From NCBI GenBank assembly GCA_014843695.1, contig CM026390.1, positions 54,154,121-54,218,120 of the forward strand: a DNA stretch of 64,000 nucleotides, given 5' to 3'. Every line of letters starts with the position of its first letter. The first letter of the stretch is position 1. This document shows positions 36,901 through 45,722 of this stretch, piece after piece. Origin of the DNA: Archivesica marissinica. Its lineage: Eukaryota; Mollusca; Bivalvia; Venerida; Vesicomyidae. The notes below the pieces were generated by a model. The model saw only the letters and a list, made by a program, of their open reading frames with translations. It was not told where the DNA came from and did not search any database. Both the position numbers and the translations under genes were made by a program.

Positions 36901-39900
36901 TGTCTCGTACATACTTGTATTGGCCAGCGAGCATGCACAGGTAACATGTGTACATGATAGACTGTCTCGTACATACTTGTATTGGCCAGCGAGCATGTGC
37001 ATGTAGCATGTGTACACGATAGACTGTCTCGTACATACTTGTATTGGCCAGCGAGCATGTACAGGTAGCATGTGTACATGATAGACTGTCTCGTACATAC
37101 TTGTATTGGCCAGCGAGCATGTACAGGTAAGATGTGTACATGATAGACTGTCTCGTACATACTTGTATTGGCCAGCGAGCAAATGCAGGTAAGATGTGTA
37201 CATGATAGACTGTCTCGTACTGTACATACTTGTATTGGCCAGCTAGCATGTACAGGTAGCATGTGTACATGATAGACTGTCTCGTACATACTTGTATTGG
37301 CCAGCGAGCATGTGCAGGTAGCATGTGTACATGATAGACTGTCTCGTACATACTTGTATTGGCCAGCGAGCATGTACAGGTAACATGTGTACATGATAGA
37401 CTGTCTCGTACATAATTGTATTGGCCAGCGAGCATGTGCATGTAGCACGTGTACATGATAGACTGTCTCGTACATACTTGTATTGGCCAGCGAGCATGTG
37501 CAGGTAGCTTGTGTACATGCTAGACTGTCTCGTACATACTTGTATTGGCCAGCGAGCATGTACAGGTAACATGTGTACATGATAGACTGTCTCGTACATA
37601 ATTGTATTGGCCAGCGAGCATGTGCATGTAGCATGTGTACATGATAGACTGTCTCGTACATACTTGTATTGGCCAGCGAGCATGTACAGGTAGCATGTGT
37701 ACATGATAGACTGTCTCGTACATACTTGTATTGGCCAGCGAGCATGTACATGTAGCATGTGTACATGATAGACTGTCTCGTACATACTTGTATTGGCCAG
37801 CGAGCATGTACAGGTAGCATGTGTACATGATAGACTGTCTCGTACATACTTGTATTGGCCAGCTAGCATGTACAGGTTACATGTGTACATGATAGACTGT
37901 CTCGTACATACTTGTATTGGCCAGCGAGCATGTGCAGGTAGCATGTGTACATGATAGACTGTCTCGTACATACTTGTATTGGCCAGCGAGCATGTACAGG
38001 TACATGTGTACATGATAGACTGTCTCGTACATACTTGTATTGGCCAGCGAGCATGTGCAGGTAGCATGTGTACATGATAGACTGTCTCGTACATACTTGT
38101 ATTGGCCAGCGAGCATGTGCAGGTAACATGTGTACATGATAGACTGTCTCGTACATACTTGTATTGGCCAGCGAGCATGTACAGGTAACATGTGTACATG
38201 ATAGACTGTCTCGTACATACTTGTATTGGCCAGCGAGCATGTGCATGTAGCATGTGTACACGATAGACTGTCTCGTACATACTTGTATTGGCCAGCGAGC
38301 ATGTACAGGTAGCATGTGTACATGATAGACTGTCTCGTACATACTTGTATTGGCCAGCGAGCATGTACAGGTAAGATGTGTACATGATAGACTGTCTCGT
38401 ACATACTTGTATTGGCCAGCGAGCAAATGCAGGTAAGATGTGTACATGATAGACTGTCTCGTACTGTACATACTTGTATTGGCCAGCTAGCATGTACAGG
38501 TAGCATGTGTACATGATAGACTGTCTCGTACATACTTGTATTGGCCAGCGAGCATGTGCAGGTAGCATGTGTACATGATAGACTGTCTCGTACATACTTG
38601 TATTGGCCAGCGAGCATGTGCAGGTAGCATGTGTACATGATAGACTGTCTCGTACATACTTGTATTGGCCAGCGAGCATGTGCATGTAGCATGTGTACAT
38701 GATAGACTGTCTCGTACATACTTGTATTGGCCAGCGAGCATGTGCAGGTAGCATGTGTACATGATAGACTGTCTCGTACATACTTGTATTGGCCAGCGAG
38801 CATGTACAGGTAACATGTGTACATGATAGACTGTCTCGTACATACTTGTATTGGCCAGCGAGCATGTGCATGTAGCATGTGTACATGATAGACTGTCTCG
38901 TACATACTTGTATTGGCCAGCGAGCATGTGCAGGTAGCATGTGTACATGATAGACTGTCTCGTACATACTTGTCTTGGCCAGCGAGCATGTGCAGGTAGC
39001 ATGTGTACATGATAGACTGTCTCGTACATACTTGTATTGGCCAGCGAGCATGTGCATGTAGCATGTGTACACGATAGACTGTCTCGTACATACTTGTATT
39101 GGCCAGCGAGCATGTACAGGTAGCATGTGTACATGATAGACTGTCTCGTACATACTTGTATTGGCCAGCGAGCATGTACAGGTAGGATGTGTACATGATA
39201 GACTGTCTCGTACATACTTGTATTGGCCAGCGAGCAAATGCAGGTAAGATGTGTACATGATAGACTGTCTCGTACTGTACATACTTGTATTGGCCAGCTA
39301 GCATGTACAGGTAGCATGTGTACATGATAGACTGTCTCGTACATACTTGTATTGGCCAGCGAGCATGTGCAGGTAGCATGTGTACATGATAGACTGTCTC
39401 GTACATACTTGTATTGGCCAGCGAGCATGTGCAGGTAGCATGTGTACATGATAGACTGTCTCGTACATACTTGTATTGGCCAGCGAGCATGTACAGGTAA
39501 CATGTGTACATGATAGACTGTCTCGTACATACTTGTATTGGCCAGCGAGCATGTGCATGTAGCATGTGTACATGATAGACTGTCTCGTACATACTTGTAT
39601 TGGCCAGCGAGCATGTGCAGGTAGCATGTGTACATGATAGACTGTCTCGTACATACTTGTATTGGCCAGCGAGCATGTGCATGTAGCATGTGTACATGAT
39701 AGACTGTCTCGTACATACTTGTATTGGCCAGCGAGCATGTGCAGGTAGCATGTGTACATGATAGACTGTCTCGTACATACTTGTATTGGCCAGCGAGCAT
39801 GTGCAGGTAGCATGTGTACATGATAGACTGTCTCGTACATACTTGTATTGGCCAGCGAGCATGTGCATGTAGTGTGTGTACATGATAGACTGTCTCGTAC

Positions 39901-40323
39901 ATACTTGTATTGGCCAGCGAGCATGTACAGGTAGCATGTGTACATGATAGACTGTCTCGTACATACTTGTATTGGCCAGAGAGCATGTGCAGGTAGCATG
40001 TGTACATGATAGACTGTCTCGTACATACTTGTATTGGCCAGCGAGCATATGCAGGTAAGATGTGTACATGATAGACTGTCTCGTACTGTACATACTTGTA
40101 TTGGCCAGCGAGCATGTACAGGTAGCATGTGTACATGATAGACTGTCTCGTACATACTTGTATTGGCCAGCGAGCATGTGCAGGTAGCATGTGTACATGA
40201 TAGACTGTCTCGTACATACTTGTATTGGCCAGCGAGCATGTGCAGGTAACATGTGTACATGATAGACTGTCTCGTACATACTTGTATTGGCCAGCGAGCA
40301 TGTGCAGGTAGCATGTGTACATG
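33945..40323. repeat. 62-bp minisatellite with higher-order structure (about 103 units)
   Basis: Unit of 62 bp: CATGATAGACTGTCTCGTAC, ATACTTGTATTGGCCAGCGA, GCATGTACAGGTAGCATGTG, TA. Most variation is at a few positions (GTRCAKGTARCATG). A marked variant with CGTACTGTACATAC preceded by GTAAGATG occurs near 35414, 37218, 38462, 39273 and 40085; the last two spacings are both 811 bp (13 units plus the 5-bp insertion). A cluster of broken units lies at 34230-34350. The minus strand has no stop in any frame, which produces frames of up to 800 codons that I reject as genes. Confidence 0.95.
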
Positions 40324-40451
40324 TTACGTGAATAACAAAAAATGATTAAATTTGTTTTTATTCCAGTAAATGTACTTAAACCTTTCAACACTACAGGCCT
40401 CTAAATAGACTTACAAAAAGTGTAGATCCAGATTAGCCGGCTCGTGACGAG

Positions 40452-40612
40452 CGGTCGTTACGATTGCGCCCTTAGGCAAGGCATTTAAATTCCAAGTTAC
40501 CTCTTCTCTCTCCCACGTGGCGATGTATTCCATTAGGAATGAGGTCTCGAGAGTGATTAATATAAGTTGTAAGAACTTGTTTTGTAATCGAGCTAAATTA
40601 ATTTGTATAAAC
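40452..40612 (+). mobile_element. tRNA-derived SINE, family A copy 4 (5'-truncated)
   Basis: Begins within the body (GGTCGTTACGATTGCGCCCT), lacks the tRNA head, and continues through GCATTTAAATTCCAAGTTAC, CCATTAGGAATGAGGTCTCG and the tail hairpin AAGTT-GTAAG-AACTT to AATTTGTATAAAC. 5' truncation fits LINE-driven retroposition. No target-site duplication was identified. Confidence 0.85.
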
Positions 40613-41031
40613 TAAAATATTTATTACACGAATGTGTTGATCTGTGTAAATGCTATTTCTTAATTCTGAATTCTCGCAAAATTCAATTATTCATTTTATT
40701 CATTATTCAACTTAGAGTCGTCTGGAGACAAAACATGCGAGATGTAGAATCAATGAAAACCAGGCATCTTGTCAGCGGGATATATATAAACAAGGGTTTG
40801 TCTGGTCGACTTAGCGCCACAGTAAACCAATGGCAGCTGCCGTGGCAAGCAGTGCACTGAATGCATACTATTGGCACACGAACTTATGTTCAATGCTACA
40901 GATGTTACAGTGGAGACTCTGTGTGACTAATAGTTCATATAATGAATGCAGGCAGCATATATATAGTTTATAGAGTGATACTGATATGTTCCAATACAAT
41001 CTTACTGAACTACCAGTTTTAATTTGTTGAG
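40613..41031. other. Probable LINE 3' region leading into the family E tail
   Basis: The plus-strand frame 40603-40860 starts in the SINE and reads on into protein-like words (VVWRQNMRDVESMKTRHL), ending at AVH. The sequence leads without break into the retroelement 3' end at 41032, so it may be the body of that element. I cannot identify a domain. Confidence 0.3.
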
Positions 41032-41109
41032 GGCCTCATGGACTTAATTGTTCAAATGAGTTCTCTCGTTAAATAAAGTCTTTATTATTATTATTATTAT
41101 TATTATTAT
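41032..41109 (+). mobile_element. LINE/SINE 3' end with (TTA)n tail, family E copy 2
   Basis: GGGCCTCATGGACTTAATTG, then CAAATGAGTTCTCTCGTTAA, then ATAAAGTC and about nine TTA units. It matches 18676-18768, where the tail is TTC instead. Confidence 0.55.
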
Positions 41110-41274
41110 ATGCACGGACGGATGGAAACACAAACACAATATATCTGCATTACAGAGACAACTAGCGAGATGCAAACGCCCGCACTGGTATTTGACACAA
41201 GAATAACTCATTTGATTTAACATTAAAGCTGCACTTGAGGGACACGGTGTATGGCTTATTTGAAGGATCATGTG

Positions 41275-41419
41275 GGGTTTCCTGTATGCACGTGTTCCGG
41301 GGTTTCCTGTATGCACGTGTTCCGGGTTATGCACGTGTTCCGGGGTTTCCTGTATGCACGTGTTCCGGGGTTTCCTGTATGCACGTGTTCCGGGGCTTCC
41401 TGTATGCACGTGTTCCGGT
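41275..41419. repeat. 25-bp tandem repeat
   Basis: About six copies of GGTTTCCTGTATGCACGTGT plus TCCGG, one of them shortened (GGTTATGCACGTGTTCCGGG). Confidence 0.95.
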
Positions 41420-42151
41420 GAAACTATATGTCGTGCTTCGTTTTCGAGCTAAACAGGCATAGTTTACTATATAGAAGTAAATGCGAGTGGACAATTCGTA
41501 CACATACACCATGTATATACGTAGGCAAGAACAAGAATACATATTTAACAATTGAAAAGATTAACAAACTGCAGCTATTGTTATTGCAATTCTCCACCAA
41601 ACACGTGTCTCTGTTAAAGCTATAAAATAACCAGATACGACACGCACACCAGATCAGCCTCATAAACCAGATAAGACCGCTTTATGAATATGAATTGTAT
41701 ATATATCTTCACTAAGCAGGGTTAATCATGCAAACAACTGAGGGACGTCCGTCTAGTAAATACTATATATACGTGAGATCGATCAGTATAAAACCATTGT
41801 ACAAAGTCTAAGCAAAATACTAGTCGCCCAAATGCAATTATGCGGTTTGTTTTGTTTAATAATATGTTATTGCTTGTATATGCAATATAATTACGTCACT
41901 GTTGCGGTTTGGTGTACTGATCGATGTTCACAATATGGAAATCATACTTCCGGTTCTCGGGACGGTATTTATTACAAGACAATTGCGCGAACACGGTCGA
42001 TGGTAAATCCGAGTGGACAATCAAAGTGGGTATTGTTTGTTGAGACATCAGAATATTAAAATAAGACAGTTGTTCACCATTCCACAACGTGCAGGGGATG
42101 AGGGGGTGCCGTCCCACTTTGCCGACAATATAATATATAAACATATAGTTT
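41420..42151. other. Unique stretch with one small candidate frame
   Basis: No mobile element recognised. A candidate small secreted-protein frame at 41832-42059 is listed separately. The rest is AT-rich. Confidence 0.4.
41832..42059 (+). CDS. Hypothetical small open frame with signal-peptide-like start
   Basis: 75 codons. It starts MQLCGLFCLIICYCLYMQYN, a strongly hydrophobic stretch that could be a signal peptide or anchor, followed by VTVAVWCTDRCSQYGNHTSG and ending in LFVETSEY. There is one N-glycosylation sequon (NHT). No family is recognised. It is outside the tandem arrays and between SINE clusters. It could be an exon fragment or chance; AT-rich DNA often gives hydrophobic chance frames. 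Confidence 0.15.
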   Translation: MQLCGLFCLIICYCLYMQYNYVTVAVWCTDRCSQYGNHTSGSRDGIYYKTIARTRSMVNPSGQSKWVLFVETSEY

Positions 42152-42395
42152 AAACTTTATTTATTTTACAACGATGGCGAAGCAAGTTTTTAACAACTTA
42201 TATTAATAACTCTCGTTGACGCGGGTGAAAGCGTAAATGTGGTCATTCGTGTGGGAAGAAACCAGAGTACCCGGAGAAAACACACATGTCCGAGCTGGCG
42301 ACCACCGTACCATCTCACATACTTCCCGGTCCGAGGATCGAACCCGGGTTGCATTGGTGAGAAGCGAGCACGCTAACCACTGCTATAATCGGATA
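42152..42395 (-). mobile_element. tRNA-derived SINE, family B copy 2
   Basis: On the minus strand: tRNA head with GTGGTTAGCGTGCTCGCTTC (A box region) and CCCGGGTTCGATCCTCGGAC (B box), body with GGTCGCCAGCTCGGACATGT and TCCCACACGAATGACCACAT, and tail AAGTTGTTAAAAACTTGCTT followed by CGCCATCG. Full length. It forms an inverted pair with the copy at 42821-43065. Confidence 0.9.
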
Positions 42396-42523
42396 TAAAC
42401 ACGATTAATATACTAACACTATGAGAATGGAAGAAAACTGCAGATATGTACTAGCATGTGTGTGTTGATAGATTAGATAATATGACGCTCAAAAAGTGTT
42501 TAGTGCCTTTGATGAATAGTTTA

Positions 42524-42760
42524 ATTGAAGTTTATTTAACGTCGCTACCGGTTGCCCATTTGAGCGACGGGCAGATTACCAAACAACACCTTTCCTGGAC
42601 ATGTTCCAGCGGTTAACAAGTACTCGGTGCAAGAAATTGTCAACGTTTTCATATAAACAGACACGGTCTGAGCGGGGCTCGAAGCCGTGGCCATCAGTGA
42701 TGATAGGTTACTGTGGTATACAAGTCAGCGACCGTAACCACTTGACGACGGAGGCGGTTA
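42524..42760 (-). mobile_element. tRNA-derived SINE, family C copy 2
   Basis: On the minus strand: head CCGTCGTCAAGTGGTTACGG (A box region), GGCTTCGAGCCCC (B box), then TTTATATGAAAACGTTGACA, GTACTTGTTAACCGCTGGAA, GGTAATCTGCCC and a 3' stem-loop GTCGCT...AGCGAC enclosing GGGCAACCGG, ending GTTAAATAAAC. The stem is 6 bp and perfect. Confidence 0.8.
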
Positions 42761-42820
42761 GTTGTACACTGTAAGGTTTTTTGGAAGTATATTTACGTGG
42801 TGACGACTTTAAACAAAACG

Positions 42821-43065
42821 ATGGCTGTCCGATTAGCGCAGTGGTTAGCGCGCTCGCTTCTCACCAATACGACCTGGGTTCGATCCTCGGACAGGGAAGT
42901 ATGTGAGATGGTACAATGGTCGCCAGATCGGACAGATGGGTTTTCTCCGGGTACTCCGGTTTTCTCCCACATGAATGACCACATATACGCTTTCACCCGA
43001 GCCAACGAGAGTGATTAATATAAGTTGTTAAAACTTGCTTCGCAATCGTTGTAAAATAAACAAAG
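42821..43065 (+). mobile_element. tRNA-derived SINE, family B copy 3
   Basis: The best preserved family B copy. Head: GTCCGATTAGCGCAGTGGTT and AGCGCGCTCGCTTCTCACC, B box GGGTTCGATCC, closing with TCGGAC, which pairs with GTCCGA as a tRNA acceptor stem would. Body: GGTCGCCAGATCGGACAGAT and TCTCCGGGTACTCCGGTTTT. Tail: GAGTGATTAATATAAGTTGT, TAAAACTTGCTTCGCAATCG. The head and tail suggest it could have been transcribed by RNA polymerase III. Confidence 0.95.
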
Positions 43066-43300
43066 TAAAAAAAAACCCAAAAAACCAAAACACCGATATA
43101 TATTAAAGCCAAACTAGCATTCGTTACTCCCACTAATTTATACGGATATACAGTTATACACTAAATCTCCCACACTGACGTCTCAGAATAGATTAACGCT
43201 ACGGGGCATGCTAATATGTGTATCATAACCGTTGAAGAAATAGCTACGATTAACTATTCGAGACAAGTACCGACCCACGAAATATATGCCTTTTTTATCA

Positions 43301-43428
43301 AGTTTATTAATCGTCGGGCAGATTACCTAAGGACACATTTCCTTGGCAGGCTCCAGCGGTTAACGAGTACTTGTTGGTGTACCAACCTCCGTAAGAAACT
43401 GTCCACATTTTCCATATAAATAAACCCT
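43301..43428 (-). mobile_element. SINE family C fragment (copy 3)
   Basis: The minus strand shares GTACTCGTTAACCGCTGGAG and GGTAATCTGCCCGACGATTA with copy 2. The central stem-loop (GGGCAACCGGTAGC) is deleted and the head is missing. Confidence 0.65.
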
Positions 43429-43447
43429 TGCAATTATCAATGTTATT

Positions 43448-43722
43448 ATATACAAACGGATTTGTAATCCAGGGATCGCAGGTTCGATCCCCCGTCTGAC
43501 CGTAATAAAATTAACAGTCTTTCAGATGGGACTTTAAACAGAGGTCTCGTGTCGGTGCTTTACACCGTGCACGTAAAACAACCAGAGGAGGCTCTGGAAT
43601 GGGTCTCTGTCTGTATCAGTGCACTATCCTCCATAATTTAAAATTACTAATCTCTTCAGGAGGCGTCGCCCATATGGGCAACCGGTAGCGACGATAAATA
43701 AACGTAAAACACACACACACAC
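43448..43722 (+). mobile_element. tRNA-derived SINE, family C copy 4, with (AC)n tail
   Basis: Begins in the anticodon arm (CGGATTTGTAATCC, a tRNA-Thr(UGU)-like loop), B box GCAGGTTCGATCCCC, body TTCAGATGGGACTTTAAACA and GAGGCTCTGGAATGGGTCTC, then the stem-loop GTCGCCCATATGGGCAACCG / GTAGCGAC and ATAAATAAACG, followed by (AC)n at about 43709-43722. The A box is missing. Confidence 0.75.
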
Positions 43723-43916
43723 AACGTTTTATTCTCCCTGATACGTGTTATGCATATTCGTACGAATTCGTCTCATTAAGAAGAGACTCACATAAGACAC
43801 AGTCTTACTAATGAGAGACATCTCTAATTTTCTATTACCTCCCTTGGCAGATAAAGTCTGATTTATTCCAATATGTGAATAGGTCCTTTTAGTTAGAATC
43901 CTTTGTTTTTAGTGTT

Positions 43917-44540
43917 GTTCCCTAACCAGATGTTGCGGTAAGATAAATGTAGTTTTATCAAAATCGTGTTAATTAACTGATATCATTCTTTTACAAATAA
44001 GTACCAATTGCATATACTGTATGGGATCTGTCGAGATATAGTAATTTAATACTCACAAGAAGTGATAGTAGAATAAAATTGCTAGCATGTTGTGCAAAGG
44101 AAACAACGATAAAAGCAGAGGAAAACACTTAATAGGACGTATCTACTTTTAGGGAGTATTCAGGGGCAGTAACTGATCGATGTCCCTCATTCCTCTCACT
44201 GATAACATGTATTAGTACGTGTGTACAACAACACTAGAAGAATACGGCTACGCATACCATATAATGATTCAATGAGAGACATTAGTCAGTTACTGCCCCT
44301 GAATACTCGTGAAAGTAGATTGGTCCTCTTAATTGGCCTCCTCTGTTTTTATCGTTGTTTCCTTTGCACCACATGATATCTGATTGCATTATTTTTCTTA
44401 TCTTATAATTATTAAATTACTAAATATGGACACATATCGTACAGCCTATCCGATGGATACTTTACCGTAGAAATTGATTATAAATTAATTAACATGCTTT
44501 TGATAAAATCACATTTATCACACAACATATGTTTAGGAAG
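43917..44540. mobile_element. Foldback element with about 270-bp inverted arms
   Basis: Left arm (43917-44196) and right arm (44265-44540) are diverged reverse complements: CCAGATGTTGCG / TATGTTGTGTG-type ends, TAGTTTTATCAAAATCGTGT against TGCTTTTGATAAAATCACAT, GTTGTGCAAAGGAAACAACG against CGTTGTTTCCTTTGCACC, AGGGGCAGTAACTGA against TCAGTTACTGCCCCT. The spacer is about 68 bp. No open frame. A third arm lies at 6972-7222. Confidence 0.8.
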
Positions 44541-44700
44541 AAGATGAAGAATGCTTTATTAAGACTTAAACTTTACAGTTTCTCGTCTGTAACATTTAAA
44601 CATATTTACAATATACATGTATATAGTACAATATTATGATATATGCAATCATGATGAGGATGGACAAATGATGTAATGATTATGGACATACATGGAAAAA
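44541..44700 (-). mobile_element. Possible LINE 3' end
   Basis: On the minus strand: TTTAAATGTTACAGACGAGA, AACTGTAAAGTTTAAGTCTT, AATAAAGCATTCTTCATCTT. An AATAAA followed by a TTC-rich run is LINE-like, but no coding part is seen. Confidence 0.3.
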
Positions 44701-44921
44701 TAATGACAATGTCATGATGGATTTTAGACTATGCAAAACATGATCATGACTGTATTAAGAGTGTAGGGAGTATTCAACTGGTAATTCATATATCCTAAAC
44801 ACGTACAGGGAACACCAAAAATAACACAAAGGCTTTCAACTAAAATGACCAATACATATTTCTGGTAAAATCGGACTTTATCTGTCAAGGGAGGTAATCG
44901 AAAACAGAGTAACGTCTCTTA

Positions 44922-45254
44922 TTTCTCGTGCAGCTTGTCTTCTTGGTGCACGATGCTGATTGTACTTGATCGCTTCCACAGATATTATATAACGGGGCTG
45001 TATAATTATTAACACTGCTTATTTCTATGACTACACGTTAAAGATTGAATTTCATGCTGTGCGTTTAAGCGATTACAACTGGCAAATCCATGAAGCGCAC
45101 TGGAAACGAACAGATGCGACTGTCAATTCAAATTTCTGTGCACGCAATTCTGCAATTCTTATCTCGCCTCTTAGAGATGGCGCGGTGCATTAGCTTTGGG
45201 GGGATACACACGTTGAGATACTCGAGCCGACTGGAGCCTTCATTTTACCACGGA
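44922..45254. other. Unique stretch before the 17-bp array
   Basis: The plus-strand frame that begins at 45090 (MKRTGNEQMRLSIQISVHAI) runs into the 17-bp repeat and shows no domain; I do not call a gene. Confidence 0.35.
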
Positions 45255-45722
45255 GTTTATGTCACTCCGCGGATAACATCACCTCATGGACAATATCACC
45301 ACACGGACAGTATCACCCCACGGACACTATCACCCCACGGACAGTATCACTCCGCGGACACTATCACCCCACGGACAGTATCACCCCACGGACATTATCA
45401 CCCCACGGACAGTATCACCTCATGAACAGTATCACCACACGGACAGTATCACCCCACGGACAGTATCACCTCATGAACAGTATCACCACACGGACAGTAT
45501 CACCCCACGGACAGTATCACCTCATGAACAGTATCACCACACGGAGAGTATCACACCACGGACAGTATCACCCCACGGACAATATCACCCCACAGACAGT
45601 ATCACCTCACGGACAGTATCACCCCACGGAGAGTATCACCCCACGAACAGTATCACCCCACGGACAGTATCACCCCACGGACAATATCACCCCACGGACA
45701 GTATCACCTCACGGACAGTATC
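45255..45722. repeat. 17-bp minisatellite
   Basis: About 27 copies of ACGGACAGTATCACCCC with variants (CTCATGAACAG, CTCCGCGGAC, CGGACAATATCAC, CGGAGAGTATCAC). At 45722 it passes directly into the 57-bp array: ...CAGTATCAC joins ATATCTCATACATCC. Confidence 0.95.

Larger units (their letters stand above)
43813..44921. mobile_element. Composite element with outer terminal inverted repeats
   Basis: Left end GAGAGACATCTCTAATTTTC, TATTACCTCCCTTGGCAGAT, AAAGTCTGATTT (43813-43873). The right end (44866-44921), read in reverse, gives AAGAGACGTTACTCTG, ATTACCTCCCTTGACAGATA, AAGTCCGATTT. The pair encloses the foldback at 43917-44540. A solo end lies at 31411-31465. No transposase frame is visible, so it is non-autonomous. 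Confidence 0.6.

Noticed and set aside
33915..40391. Minus-strand frames of 500-800 codons
   Set aside because: They arise from a stop-free 62-bp unit read in three rotating frames. The overlapping frames exclude one another as genes.
42821..42895. Functional tRNA gene
   Set aside because: It has good A and B boxes, but the anticodon arm does not pair cleanly and the sequence continues into a SINE body present in several copies.
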